From Marinobacter sp050379415 (GTDB lineage: Bacteria; Pseudomonadota; Gammaproteobacteria; Pseudomonadales; Oleiphilaceae): DNA of 64,000 bases. Within the stretch, counting starts at the first letter, position 1. Each line of letters begins with the position of its first letter. The notes under the pieces were generated by a model. That model was not told where the DNA came from. It searched no databases and saw nothing but the letters and a program-made list of their open reading frames with translations. Of this stretch, positions 40,447 through 48,828 are shown one piece after another. The stretch covers positions 310,001-374,000 of the forward strand of contig NZ_JBNRLS010000004.1 in the NCBI RefSeq assembly GCF_050379415.1. Reading direction: 5' to 3'. The position numbers were made by a program, and so were the translations under genes.

Positions 40447-42027
40447 ATGGACATCATGAAGAACAGGGTCATGCGACGCAGCGTCAGCCAGGCAGGACTG
40501 AGGAGGTCCTGGCATCGGTTTATGTTGTCTGCGGGAATTGCCGCGGTCGTGGCTACGGGCGCCCCACTGGCTGCAGCGGGGCCACCGGGCAGCGAAGACT
40601 CCCCAACCCGACTCTGGAGCACGGAAGTGCGGGATTACGCGTTCAAGGCACTGAACAACAAGGAAGGCCTGAGCGTTGCGGCGGTCCCTCTGAACGGCCC
40701 GGGCATCGAGCAGTATGTGAACGCTGACGAACTGATGAGCCCGGGCTCCATCATGAAGCTGGTTACCACCTACGCCGCCCTGGAAATTCTCGGCCCTACC
40801 CACCACTGGAATACCGATTTCCTGACCGATGGGCAGATGGTCGGCGATACGCTCAAGGGCAACCTGTACGTCCGGTTCGAAGGCGACCCGAAACTGACCC
40901 TCGAGCGCCTGTGGTCCACCATGCGTGAACTCCGGCAGATGGGTGTGACCAATATTGATGGCCACCTGGTTCTGGATGGCAGCTATTTCCGCGTGGATGG
41001 CGGCTTCCCGAAATTCGAGGACAATGGCGACAACCCCTACCGGCCGTTCCTGGTGGAGCCTTCCGCCTATCTGACCAACCTTAACCTGCTGCACTTCCAG
41101 GTCCGGGCCGACGAGCGCGGCACCCAGGCCTGGACGACCCCGGACCTCAGCGAAGTCCGGATCGACAACCGGGTCACAGCCATCCCGGAGGGCCCGTGCC
41201 CCGGCCGCCGTGACTTCAACTGGGAGCCGGTATTCGACGACAACATGCAGGTCACCGTGCGTGTGACCGGCGAACTGCCGCAGGGCTGCCGGACCACCAC
41301 CTACATGTCCCTGCTATCCCATGAGCAGTACACCGCCTCCCTGATTCGTTCGGTACTCAAGGAAACCGGCGTGACCATCAGCGGGGCCAGCATGACCGGT
41401 AAGACGCCCGAAGATGCCCGACTGGTGATGAGAACCACCTCTCCGGACCTGGTCACCATGGTTCGGGACATCAACAAATGGAGCAGCAACGTCATGGCTC
41501 GCCAGATGCTGCTCTCCATCGGTGCCGAGAACCGGAAAGAAGACGAACAGGATGACCGCGTTGCCGGTATCCGCGTGATCTACGAATGGCTTGAGGGCAA
41601 AGGCATCAATACCGCGGGCATGGTGATCGACAACGGTGCCGGCCTGACCCGCCATGGCCGCATTTCGGCCCGCCAGGGCGTACAGATCCTTCAGCATGCC
41701 TGGAACAGTCCATTCGCCTCCGACCTGATGGCCTCAATGCCAATCACCGCCATGGACGGAACCATGGCCCGCCGCCTGAAGCGAGCCGGCATGGAAGGCA
41801 CAGGCCGGATCAAGACCGGTTACCTGGAGCACGTTCGCTCGATCGCCGGCTTTACCAGGGACGAAAACAACACTACCTGGGCGGTGGTGGGTATCGTGAA
41901 CAACGACCCGGCGTGGAACGGCAAATCGGTGTTGGATCGGGTGCTTTACTCGCTGCATTACCGGCCGCCTACGGGGACGGCGATTTCGAGGGCTGGCACA
42001 GAGCCATCGGATACAACGATTCAATAA
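40447..42027 (+). CDS. dacB: D-alanyl-D-alanine carboxypeptidase/endopeptidase (PBP4)
   Basis: 526 residues (ATG 40456 is an alternative start). A signal segment FMLSAGIAAVVATGAPLAAA follows a basic start. SPGSIMKLVTTYAAL holds the S-x-x-K nucleophile, WSSNVMARQ the S-x-N motif, and GRIKTGYLEHV the K-T-G box. The interposed domains (GDTLKGNLYVRFEGDPKLT, GSYFRVDGGFP) follow PBP4. It trims peptidoglycan peptides in the periplasm. A strong bidirectional terminator follows directly. Confidence 0.9.
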   Translation: MDIMKNRVMRRSVSQAGLRRSWHRFMLSAGIAAVVATGAPLAAAGPPGSEDSPTRLWSTEVRDYAFKALNNKEGLSVAAVPLNGPGIEQYVNADELMSPGSIMKLVTTYAALEILGPTHHWNTDFLTDGQMVGDTLKGNLYVRFEGDPKLTLERLWSTMRELRQMGVTNIDGHLVLDGSYFRVDGGFPKFEDNGDNPYRPFLVEPSAYLTNLNLLHFQVRADERGTQAWTTPDLSEVRIDNRVTAIPEGPCPGRRDFNWEPVFDDNMQVTVRVTGELPQGCRTTTYMSLLSHEQYTASLIRSVLKETGVTISGASMTGKTPEDARLVMRTTSPDLVTMVRDINKWSSNVMARQMLLSIGAENRKEDEQDDRVAGIRVIYEWLEGKGINTAGMVIDNGAGLTRHGRISARQGVQILQHAWNSPFASDLMASMPITAMDGTMARRLKRAGMEGTGRIKTGYLEHVRSIAGFTRDENNTTWAVVGIVNNDPAWNGKSVLDRVLYSLHYRPPTGTAISRAGTEPSDTTIQ

Positions 42028-42028
42028 A

Positions 42029-42056
42029 AAATGCCCCGGCCGAAGCCGGGGCATTT
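42029..42056. terminator. Bidirectional intrinsic terminator after dacB
   Basis: AAATGCCCCGGC, loop CGAA, GCCGGGGCATTT: a perfect 12-base stem with a stable tetraloop, A-run on the left and T-run on the right. It serves convergent dacB and the DUF4397 gene. Confidence 0.88.
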
Positions 42057-42076
42057 CACTTTACGTCTGTCGAGAA

Positions 42077-43489
42077 TTACAAGGCTGAAGCATCATCAAT
42101 GCCAGTAATGTCGGCAACAGCACCCGGTTCCGGGGACTCGCTCAGACGCGCAATCGCGGTGTACACGCCGCCCGCTGCCAGCGGGATACTGCCTGTCTTC
42201 AGCAGCTGATTTCCATCGGTATCGGTGACGATAACCACGTAATCCCCTGCCGCAACCTGCAGATATCCGGAAGACTCACCAAACTGGAAGTCATCGAGTG
42301 CAGGAGCCGTGGAGCCGTCGATAGCGGTTTCAGCAGCACCTCCTGCAGCTGTTGGCAGCAGATAAACATCCACCACCTGGGCCTCGAATGCGCCATGGAT
42401 AACCCTCAGCTTGGCTGCCGTGGCAATGCTACGGTTGTCATCGGCAAAAGCCAGGGCCTGAAGACTCGAATCAGCGGCTGTACCAGCGGCAATCACAGTC
42501 AGGACATCACCGATCTCCAGATCCAGCGCTGCCTCAATGACTGCTTCAGTTCCATCCGCGGCCGTAATGGCCACATTATTCTCACCGGTTTCCAGGCCTA
42601 CGTAACTGCCCAGTGAGGCCACGGCCGGCACAGTCTCGGTATACAGCAGCCCACTGACATTTGGCTCATCCGTTCCCGGGGTGCGATTGACGTACAGGTC
42701 GACAGGGCCCGCATCAGAAGAGTTGTGCACAGCCCGGATTCCGGCTCCGGTATCCGCTGACAGTATTTCATTGGTTTCGCCGCCGTTGATCACCAGCAAG
42801 CTGACGGGAGACGCGCCGTACACCGTGTTATCAATGGCACCGATCAGAAGATCAGCCCCGCTTGGCAAGGTCACGGCCCCACTGTCATAGACAACTGTAT
42901 CCGACCCGGTCGGAGTAACCCGAATCTGATACTCACCGGCAGGAACTTCCAGCGGGCCAACGCTTTCCTGGAAAGCAAACGAGAAGGTAGCTTCGGCAGG
43001 AAGTTCTGCACCGGCCGCCGTCACATAGACATCAACTGGGCCGCCGGCGACCTCCTGAGCGTCGGGCGACAAATGCGCGACCCGGAGGCGGACAGAATCG
43101 GCGCTTTCGCGTTCGCCGTCGTCAGCAAGAATCAGCGGGGCGATGGTCTGGTCGCCCACCTTACCCACGGCAATCACATCGTATTTGGTATCGAATCGAA
43201 GAGAAGCATCCGCATCAATCACGGTGGCGGTCTCACCGCCCGGCAAGATGCCATCAACCGCGATCGAGGCCGTACCGGCATTCGGGGTCAGAACGGCGGC
43301 CTGCTTGTAGTCAGCCCCCGAAACCACCGTTTGATCGTTCACACGCACATTGACTGCTGGCGCATCAGAAGAAGCATGGATGACCCGGACGCTGGTTTTC
43401 GCCGGATCGTCGTCACCATCGAAACACCCGGCCAACAACACACTACTGGCCACCACCAAAGGCAAAGCAAATTTTGTATTCATTGTCAC
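42077..43489 (-). CDS. DUF4397 repeat lipoprotein
   Basis: 470 residues. FALPLVVASSVLLAGCFDGDDD is a lipoprotein signal with lipobox LLAGC; the following aspartates fit retention or surface exposure. TSVRVIHASSDAPAVNVRVND, VRLRVAHLSPDAQEVAGGPVDVYV, GIRAVHNSSDAGPVDLYVNRT and KLRVIHGAFEAQVVDVYLLP start four similar beta-rich units, the DUF4397 pattern. The protein is probably a secreted or surface beta-sandwich array. The function is unknown. ATG 43483 is an alternative start. Confidence 0.85.
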   Translation of the reverse strand: MTMNTKFALPLVVASSVLLAGCFDGDDDPAKTSVRVIHASSDAPAVNVRVNDQTVVSGADYKQAAVLTPNAGTASIAVDGILPGGETATVIDADASLRFDTKYDVIAVGKVGDQTIAPLILADDGERESADSVRLRVAHLSPDAQEVAGGPVDVYVTAAGAELPAEATFSFAFQESVGPLEVPAGEYQIRVTPTGSDTVVYDSGAVTLPSGADLLIGAIDNTVYGASPVSLLVINGGETNEILSADTGAGIRAVHNSSDAGPVDLYVNRTPGTDEPNVSGLLYTETVPAVASLGSYVGLETGENNVAITAADGTEAVIEAALDLEIGDVLTVIAAGTAADSSLQALAFADDNRSIATAAKLRVIHGAFEAQVVDVYLLPTAAGGAAETAIDGSTAPALDDFQFGESSGYLQVAAGDYVVIVTDTDGNQLLKTGSIPLAAGGVYTAIARLSESPEPGAVADITGIDDASAL

Positions 43490-43634
43490 TCATCCTCACT
43501 TGCGAGGTTGCAAACAGGGTTTGATGGTTCGAACCTGCACAGATTCATTCCATGAACTGTACGAAAAACAATCTACGGATGGGTGCAACAAACAGATTTA
43601 CATTTTTTGACAATAGAGCTTACGGCACGGGAAG

Positions 43635-43883
43635 CTAGTTCTCATCCACCAGCACACGAAGTGTTCGCGCAGTCAGCCGCCCGGCAAGCGGAGCGACGAA
43701 AATTACGAGCGGGAATGCCGAGCCCCAGGCCACGAGGAAGGCAGAGCCCCAGCGCGTCAGGAAACCCTCGATGAGCCCGGTGTTAATAAACGTGATGATT
43801 CCTGACATCATCAGGGACATGATGCCGGACATGTAGAACGCAAAGACAAACTGGCGAACACGTGCGAACTTTTGCTTGGACAT
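43635..43883 (-). CDS. DUF2798-type small membrane protein
   Basis: 82 residues from ATG 43883; a longer frame to 44018 runs into the upstream intergenic DNA. Two hydrophobic helices, FVFAFYMSGIMSLMMSGIITFINTG and FLVAWGSAFPLVIFVAPLAG, are joined by LIEGFLTRWGSA. The pattern (L-M-S-x-x-x-T-x-x-N-T-G, W-x-x-A-F-x-x-A-W) fits DUF2798. No function is known. Confidence 0.75.
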   Translation of the reverse strand: MSKQKFARVRQFVFAFYMSGIMSLMMSGIITFINTGLIEGFLTRWGSAFLVAWGSAFPLVIFVAPLAGRLTARTLRVLVDEN

Positions 43884-44052
43884 TGAATCTCCGTAAGTCA
43901 GGGCATGGCGGGCTCGTGCCAGCTCCATCCGTTCCAGGCCCTGATTCGTAATACCTATGACAGGGATGCATGATAATGAGCATGCAATGTTTTTCCATTG
44001 GGCTTTACGCTGAGGCACCGAGATGAGTTCTCTCGCCTACCAAACGGGCGCC

Positions 44053-44898
44053 ATGATTCGGGCAACCGTGTTATTCCTGACCATCGCGTTACTCTCGGCG
44101 TGCAGCTCAACACGCACGGCTTACCGGTACGCGGATTGGGGCGTCAACTGGTGGGTCGACGACTACGTGACCCTGACCGGCGAGCAGGAACAGCAACTGG
44201 CGAGGGACCTCGACAACCTCCGCCAGTGGCATTGCACCGCGGAACTGCCCCGCTATCGCCAATGGCTGCACGAACTGGTCCGGGACGCCCGGTCGGGCGA
44301 CCTGGATCGTGCAAGGGTCAGCTACCACCAGCAACGCCTGTTCGATTTCCTGCCCGGATTGCTTGAGCAGGCCGCGCCGACCGCCACCAACCTGCTCGCC
44401 TCGCTCAGCGACGAACAGGTCGCCCAGCTGGCCAGGAACATGGCCCGGAACCATGGGGAGATGGAGGAGAAATTCCTGCTGGATTCTCCCGAGGCACGAG
44501 TCGAAGCCCGGGCTGAGCGGACGATTGAGCGTATCGAAAACTGGCTTGGCCCCCTGAACCCCCGGCAACAACGAATTGCCCGTGAGTGGTCGGAAAGCCG
44601 GGGTCGGCAGACCGAGATCTGGCTGGAGGGCCGCCGGAATTGGCAACTGGCGCTGCTGGAAGCCCTGGAGGAGCGGGACTCACCGAAATTTGGGGAGCAA
44701 ATCCGCTATCTGCTGATGAACTCGGAAGAGGTGCGCGGAGAGCCCTACAAGGAGATGATGGCCGAGAGCCGGGTGGCGATGGCGGATTTGATGTATGAGC
44801 TGATCGAAGCCGGAGCGCCTTCGCATCTGGCGCATCTGGAAGAGAGAGCGGTGGAGCTTCGGGGGGATTTCAGGGCGCTGACCTGTTCGGCAGCCTGA
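44053..44898 (+). CDS. DUF6279-type lipoprotein
   Basis: 281 residues from ATG 44053. IRATVLFLTIALLSACSSTRTAYRYADW has a lipobox LLSAC. The mature protein is almost all helix: YVTLTGEQEQQLARDLDNLRQWHCTAELPRYRQWL and a long charged region. WGVNWWVDDYVTLT is the family-type start. The role is unknown. It is followed by two short palindromes that separate it from the convergent SDR gene. Confidence 0.75.
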   Translation: MIRATVLFLTIALLSACSSTRTAYRYADWGVNWWVDDYVTLTGEQEQQLARDLDNLRQWHCTAELPRYRQWLHELVRDARSGDLDRARVSYHQQRLFDFLPGLLEQAAPTATNLLASLSDEQVAQLARNMARNHGEMEEKFLLDSPEARVEARAERTIERIENWLGPLNPRQQRIAREWSESRGRQTEIWLEGRRNWQLALLEALEERDSPKFGEQIRYLLMNSEEVRGEPYKEMMAESRVAMADLMYELIEAGAPSHLAHLEERAVELRGDFRALTCSAA

Positions 44899-44909
44899 AG
44901 GGTGAAGGT

Positions 44910-44939
44910 GGGGTCAGATGAAAGCTTTCATCTGACCCC
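44910..44939. repeat. GGGGTCAGA-type palindrome, copy 1
   Basis: A perfect palindrome with 15-base arms, GGGGTCAGATGAAAG and its complement, between convergent genes. Confidence 0.85.
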
Positions 44940-44978
44940 GTTTTCAAAGCCAAAACTCGAGGTTAAGCCCGCGGCACC

Positions 44979-45008
44979 GGGGTCAGATGAACAAGTTCAT
45001 CAGACCCC
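44979..45008. repeat. GGGGTCAGA-type palindrome, copy 2
   Basis: GGGGTCAGATGAAC, two-base centre, GTTCATCAGACCCC: 14-base arms with one mismatch. It lies 40 bases from copy 1. Confidence 0.8.
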
Positions 45009-45021
45009 GACTACTCCCGCA

Positions 45022-45792
45022 TCAAATGGTCAGATATCCACCATCGGCATTAATACAAGCCCCGGTGGTATAACTCGAAGCTCCAGACACCAGATAAAGC
45101 ACCGTCCCCGCCATCTCGTCCGGATCGGCCACGCGTTTCATCGGGATATGGGCCATGGCCTGTTTCTTGATCGCCTCGTTGGTGGTCAGAGCGCTGGCGA
45201 ACTTCGTGTCGGTCAGGCCCGGCAGCAGTGCGTTGACGCGAATGTTCTGCTGGCCCAGTTCCATGGCGAAGGACTTGGTCATGGAAATAACCGCCGCTTT
45301 GGTAACCGAATAGATACCCTGGAAATGGCCGGGGTTCACGCCGTTGACGGACGCCACGTTAACGATCGCGCCACCACCGTGTTTCTTCATCATCTGGGCA
45401 CCGCGAGCGCACATGAAGAAGTAGCCGCGAATGTTCACATCCACGGTTTTCTGGAAGGCGCCGAGATCGGTGTCCTCCACCGGACCGAAATAAGGGTTGG
45501 CGGCGGCATTGTTGACCAGGATGTCCAGCTTGCCGTGGGCCTTGTCGATATGCTCCCAGATAGCCTCGATCTGTTCCATTTCCCCGATGTGGCAGGCAAC
45601 CGCTTCGGCGCTGCCGCCCTCGTCACGGATGCTGCTGGCCACTTGCTCGCAGCCGTCGATCTTGCGGCTGCTGACGATGACGTGGGCCCCGTAATGGGCC
45701 AGGGTCCGGGCAATGCTCTCGCCAATACCGCGGCTGGCGCCGGTGACCAGAGCCACCTTGCCGGACAGATCAAACAGGTTCTTGGTACTCAT
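45022..45792 (-). CDS. Short-chain dehydrogenase/reductase
   Basis: 256 residues. GKVALVTGASRGIGESIARTLA binds the dinucleotide, VNNAAANPYFG is the N-N-A-A strand, and SVNGVNPGHFQGIYSVTKAAV gives catalytic S, Y and K. The enzyme probably oxidises a hydroxyacyl-CoA or alcohol. It is the last gene of a minus-strand run with a histidine phosphatase, an APH-type kinase and another SDR, 17 bases after the phosphatase. The context suggests the 3-hydroxyacyl step of the same catabolic route. Confidence 0.87.
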   Translation of the reverse strand: MSTKNLFDLSGKVALVTGASRGIGESIARTLAHYGAHVIVSSRKIDGCEQVASSIRDEGGSAEAVACHIGEMEQIEAIWEHIDKAHGKLDILVNNAAANPYFGPVEDTDLGAFQKTVDVNIRGYFFMCARGAQMMKKHGGGAIVNVASVNGVNPGHFQGIYSVTKAAVISMTKSFAMELGQQNIRVNALLPGLTDTKFASALTTNEAIKKQAMAHIPMKRVADPDEMAGTVLYLVSGASSYTTGACINADGGYLTI

Positions 45793-45809
45793 GGATTTCC
45801 CCTAATGCG

Positions 45810-46499
45810 TTATCGGAATGTCACCAGGGCGGGATCTTCCGCCTCCAGGTGGCTGTAGTTGTTGAAGACGGCCAGGCTGCGACGCGGGCCGGAATAGAGA
45901 ATGCGGGAAACGCTGGTATTGGCGATGACGTTGTTCACCGCCAGCGCCTTCTCATCGGAGAGCCCCAGCAAATGCTGGGCAATGACAGCTATCGGGCCGC
46001 CAGAGGTGGAAACCAGGACATCACCGCCATCGGCGTAACCGATCAGCTCATCCAGTGCGGCAATGACCCGTGCCTGAAAGGCGCCCCAGGTCTCGGCGTA
46101 TTCATCGTCAAACTCACCGCTGATCCAACGCGCCATCGCTTCCTCGAACACCTGCTGGAACAGCCGCGCAGGCTTGGGAAAGGCGGCCATATCCCGGGCC
46201 ATGACCTGCCGGTCCGCCCATTCCGGCTTCAGCCGCTCGACCACCTGCATGTGATCGAATTCGTTCAGCCCTTCAACCGCCTGCATATCCGGCAACGACC
46301 GACCGAACCCGGAGGCGACGGCCTCAACCGTTTCCCGGTGACGCTCCATATTGCCGCCGAACACCGCGTTGGGCGTGACTTTATTCGCCAGCCAGCGTCC
46401 AAGCACCTGCCCCTGCTCCCACCCCCTGGGGGACAGCTCGTCGTAGTTGTCCTTGCCAAAACTGGCCTGGCCATGCCGGATCAGATAGATGGTCGCCAT
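45810..46499 (-). CDS. Histidine phosphatase (phosphoglycerate mutase-like)
   Basis: 229 residues. IYLIRHGQASFGKDNYDELSPRGWEQGQVLGRWL has the RHG catalytic motif; GNMERHRETVEAVA and VLVSTSGGPIAVIAQHLLG follow the family. In the last motif the second catalytic histidine position reads STSGGP, where SHG is expected, so activity may be altered. Its start overlaps the kinase stop by one base. A phosphatase beside a hydroxyacyl kinase might reverse or proof-read phosphorylation. Confidence 0.82.
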   Translation of the reverse strand: MATIYLIRHGQASFGKDNYDELSPRGWEQGQVLGRWLANKVTPNAVFGGNMERHRETVEAVASGFGRSLPDMQAVEGLNEFDHMQVVERLKPEWADRQVMARDMAAFPKPARLFQQVFEEAMARWISGEFDDEYAETWGAFQARVIAALDELIGYADGGDVLVSTSGGPIAVIAQHLLGLSDEKALAVNNVIANTSVSRILYSGPRRSLAVFNNYSHLEAEDPALVTFR

Positions 46500-47563
46500 T
46501 ACAGAGTGCTCTCGCTGATCAGCCGCTGGCAGCGCTTCTCCAGGTAATTGGCGGCGTGGCCGAAGGCGGCGAAACGTTTGTCTTTGGTCTGGCCATGGTA
46601 GAAGCGGTAATAAATCTGCTGGATGATCACCGCCAGCCGGAACAGACCGTAAATTTCGTAAAAATCGAAATTATCGGCATGGAAACCCGACTTTTCCATG
46701 TAGTACTCCACCACTTCCTTGCGGGACAGCATTCCCGGCCGGTGAGTAGGCTGACGCCGAAGCATCTGGAACGGACCCTCATCGTCCGCCTCGATCCAGT
46801 AGGCCAGGCTGTTACCCAGATCCATAAGCGGATCGCCGATGGTAGCCATTTCCCAGTCCAACACACCGATCACTTCAAAAGGGTTGTCCGGGTTCAACAC
46901 CACGTTGTCGAAGCGGAAATCGTTATGAATCACAACCTGGGCAATGTCTTCCGGCATCTTGTCATTGAGCCAGCTCATCACCGCCTCGAAATCACCCACA
47001 TCGTCAGTCCGGGCCTTGCGGAACCGGTCGCTCCAACCACCGATCTGGCGCTGCACGTAACCGGCGCCTTTGCCCAGCTTGTCCAGACCTGCGGCCCTGG
47101 CGTCCACCAGGTGCAGATCCACCAGCTTGTCGATCACGTTGAGGCAAAGCTTGCGGGTGTCGGCCTCGCTCAGTTCGAAATCCTTCGGGAAATCCTGCCG
47201 CAGGATAATGCCCTTCAGGCGCTCCATAACGTAGAAATCACAACCAAGAACGTCATGATCGTCGCAGATCGCCACGATATTCGGCACGTAAGGGTATTCC
47301 GGCTTCAGCGCCTGCATGACCCGCGCCTCCCGGAGCATGTCGTGGGCCGACTTGGCGATCTTGCCGAACGGCGGCCGACGCAGCACGTAGGACTGGTCGC
47401 CGTAATCCACCTGATAGGTCAGGTTGGAGGCGCCACCGGGGTATTGCTTGATCGAGGGCTGCCCCTCCAGCCCTGGCATCGCCTGCTTCATGAATCGGTC
47501 AACAGCGGCTACGTCCAGCTCTTCGCCTTCGCGGATATCCACCGCCTGGTCGATCTGTGTCAT
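46499..47563 (-). CDS. APH-fold acyl-CoA kinase (phosphotransferase family, ACAD10/LvaA-like)
   Basis: 354 residues. FMKQAMPGLEGQPSIKQYPGGASNLTYQVDYGDQSYVLRRPPFG opens an aminoglycoside-phosphotransferase fold. Catalytic loop VVIHNDFRFDNVVLNP (H-x-D-x4-N) and VLDWEMATIGDP are intact. The motif QYPGGASNLTY is typical of the group linked to acyl-CoA dehydrogenases (ACAD10/11 N-terminal region, LvaA of Pseudomonas putida). Those kinases phosphorylate 4-hydroxyacyl-CoA. The acyl-CoA dehydrogenase partner lies two genes upstream. Confidence 0.85.
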   Translation of the reverse strand: MTQIDQAVDIREGEELDVAAVDRFMKQAMPGLEGQPSIKQYPGGASNLTYQVDYGDQSYVLRRPPFGKIAKSAHDMLREARVMQALKPEYPYVPNIVAICDDHDVLGCDFYVMERLKGIILRQDFPKDFELSEADTRKLCLNVIDKLVDLHLVDARAAGLDKLGKGAGYVQRQIGGWSDRFRKARTDDVGDFEAVMSWLNDKMPEDIAQVVIHNDFRFDNVVLNPDNPFEVIGVLDWEMATIGDPLMDLGNSLAYWIEADDEGPFQMLRRQPTHRPGMLSRKEVVEYYMEKSGFHADNFDFYEIYGLFRLAVIIQQIYYRFYHGQTKDKRFAAFGHAANYLEKRCQRLISESTL

Positions 47564-47593
47564 TCAGGTTCTCCTGTGGTCTGTTCCGGCCAC

Positions 47594-48415
47594 TCAGGCG
47601 TTGGCTTTGCCGCCCATCTTGTTCATCCAGCGCTTGCTTTCCTGATGCATCAGCCAGTCAAAAGCCCAAGGCGCGTGGCGCTTCAACACCCACATCCGGC
47701 GTTCTTTCGCATGAGGCAGCACCCAGAAGCTCTTGTCCTTCACGCTCCGGAAAATGTCCTCGGCGACGTCCTCGGCCGTAATGCTGGAGCGCTTCATCAG
47801 CTTGTTCACATTCTGCTGGATGCCGGGAATGTCCGAGCGCATGGTGCTGGCCAGATTGGTCTGGAAGAACGCCGGGCACACGCAGCTGACGTGGATGCCA
47901 GCGTCCCTGAGTTCCTGACTCAGGGTCTCGGACAAGGCGATCACCCCAGCCTTGGAGACATTGTAGCTGTCCATCAACGGCGCCAGCATCAGCCCGGCCA
48001 TGGAGGCCACGTTCACAAATGCCCCGGAGCCCTGCTCTCTGAACAGCGGCGTAAAGGCCTTACAACCACGCACCACGCCCAGCACGTTGATATCGAGGAT
48101 CCACTCCCAGTCGGACATAGTGGTGTCCTCAATAGACCCGGCAGAGGCAACACCGGCGTTGTTCACGACAACGTCCACACCGCCCCACTTCTTCTCCAGG
48201 TCATCCCGCACTTTCTCGAAGTCCGTCAGCCGGCGCACATCACATTCGACAAAGTAGCCTTCGCCACCATCCTTATTGATCTCCTGCTCGACGGCCACAC
48301 CCTGCTCCGGGTTGATGTCACCGATACAGACTTTGGCGCCTTCTTTGGCATACCTCAATGCAATCGCCCGGCCGAGACCACTGGCCCCTCCGGTTATGAA
48401 TACTCTCTGTGTCAT
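47594..48415 (-). CDS. Short-chain dehydrogenase/reductase
   Basis: 273 residues. RVFITGGASGLGRAIALRYAKEG is the cofactor site, VVVNNAGVASAG the N-N-A-G strand; S, Y and K are in ASMAGLMLAPLMDSYNVSKAGV. The C-terminus is long and basic (KERRMWVLKRHAPWAFDWLMHQESKRW). It probably acts on a hydroxyacyl-CoA or a ketone in the same pathway. The gap of 30 bases to the kinase indicates one operon. Two large palindromic elements separate it from the dehydrogenase gene. Confidence 0.87.
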   Translation of the reverse strand: MTQRVFITGGASGLGRAIALRYAKEGAKVCIGDINPEQGVAVEQEINKDGGEGYFVECDVRRLTDFEKVRDDLEKKWGGVDVVVNNAGVASAGSIEDTTMSDWEWILDINVLGVVRGCKAFTPLFREQGSGAFVNVASMAGLMLAPLMDSYNVSKAGVIALSETLSQELRDAGIHVSCVCPAFFQTNLASTMRSDIPGIQQNVNKLMKRSSITAEDVAEDIFRSVKDKSFWVLPHAKERRMWVLKRHAPWAFDWLMHQESKRWMNKMGGKANA

Positions 48416-48465
48416 CGTTGTTTTACCGTTTTTGTCTCAGTGAATGGTCCCAAACGTCAGTGCAA

Positions 48466-48578
48466 GAGCTGCTGCCGGGTAGGCCCTTCCAAAACACGCT
48501 GTGAATACGTCCCTGTACGCTCTGCTCCGCCATCCATGGCTCCGCAAGGTTTTGGAAGGGCCTACCCGCCAGCAGCTC
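48466..48578. repeat. Large palindromic intergenic element, copy A
   Basis: Arms of 30 bases (48466-48495 starting GAGCTGCTGCCGGGTAGG, and 48549-48578) with one mismatch. The loop, read on the minus strand, holds GGAGCCATGGATGGCGGAGC (48524-48543), then AGAGCGTACAGGGACGTATT. The 20-base core is identical to that of copy B but inverted. Confidence 0.85.
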
Positions 48579-48624
48579 CCAGTCTTTCGGAGGAATCACC
48601 TCAAAGGCAACTCCAATGTACGTC

Positions 48625-48818
48625 GGAGCCAGCGGGATGGGGCGTCTGAAACTGTGCGGAGCCATGGATGGCGGAGCTCAAGCGTCACATGGGTGAGGCC
48701 GAGCGTTTATGAAGCGAAGCTTCATGCGACAGCCGAACGACCGCAATCTGTGATTGCGGGCCGGACCCCGCAGGGGTGCCGAAGGAGCGGGTTTGAGACG
48801 CCCCATCCCGCTGGCTCC
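48625..48818. repeat. Large palindromic intergenic element, copy B, with internal hairpins
   Basis: Arms of 28 bases (48625-48652 starting GGAGCCAGCGGGATGG, and 48791-48818) with one mismatch. The 138-base interior holds the core GGAGCCATGGATGGCGGAGC (48658-48677). Three perfect hairpins follow: ATGAAGC-GAA-GCTTCAT (48709-48725), CCGCAATC-TGT-GATTGCGG (48741-48759) and ACCCC-GCA-GGGGT (48765-48777). The result is a four-stem structure. It begins 11 bases downstream of the dehydrogenase stop codon. Confidence 0.85.
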
Positions 48819-48828
48819 AGCCCCAAGG

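Noticed and set aside
46556..48649. 697-codon plus-strand frame across the kinase and SDR genes
   Set aside because: It is antisense to two well-supported enzymes and to a palindromic element; histidine-rich composition comes from the complementary codons.
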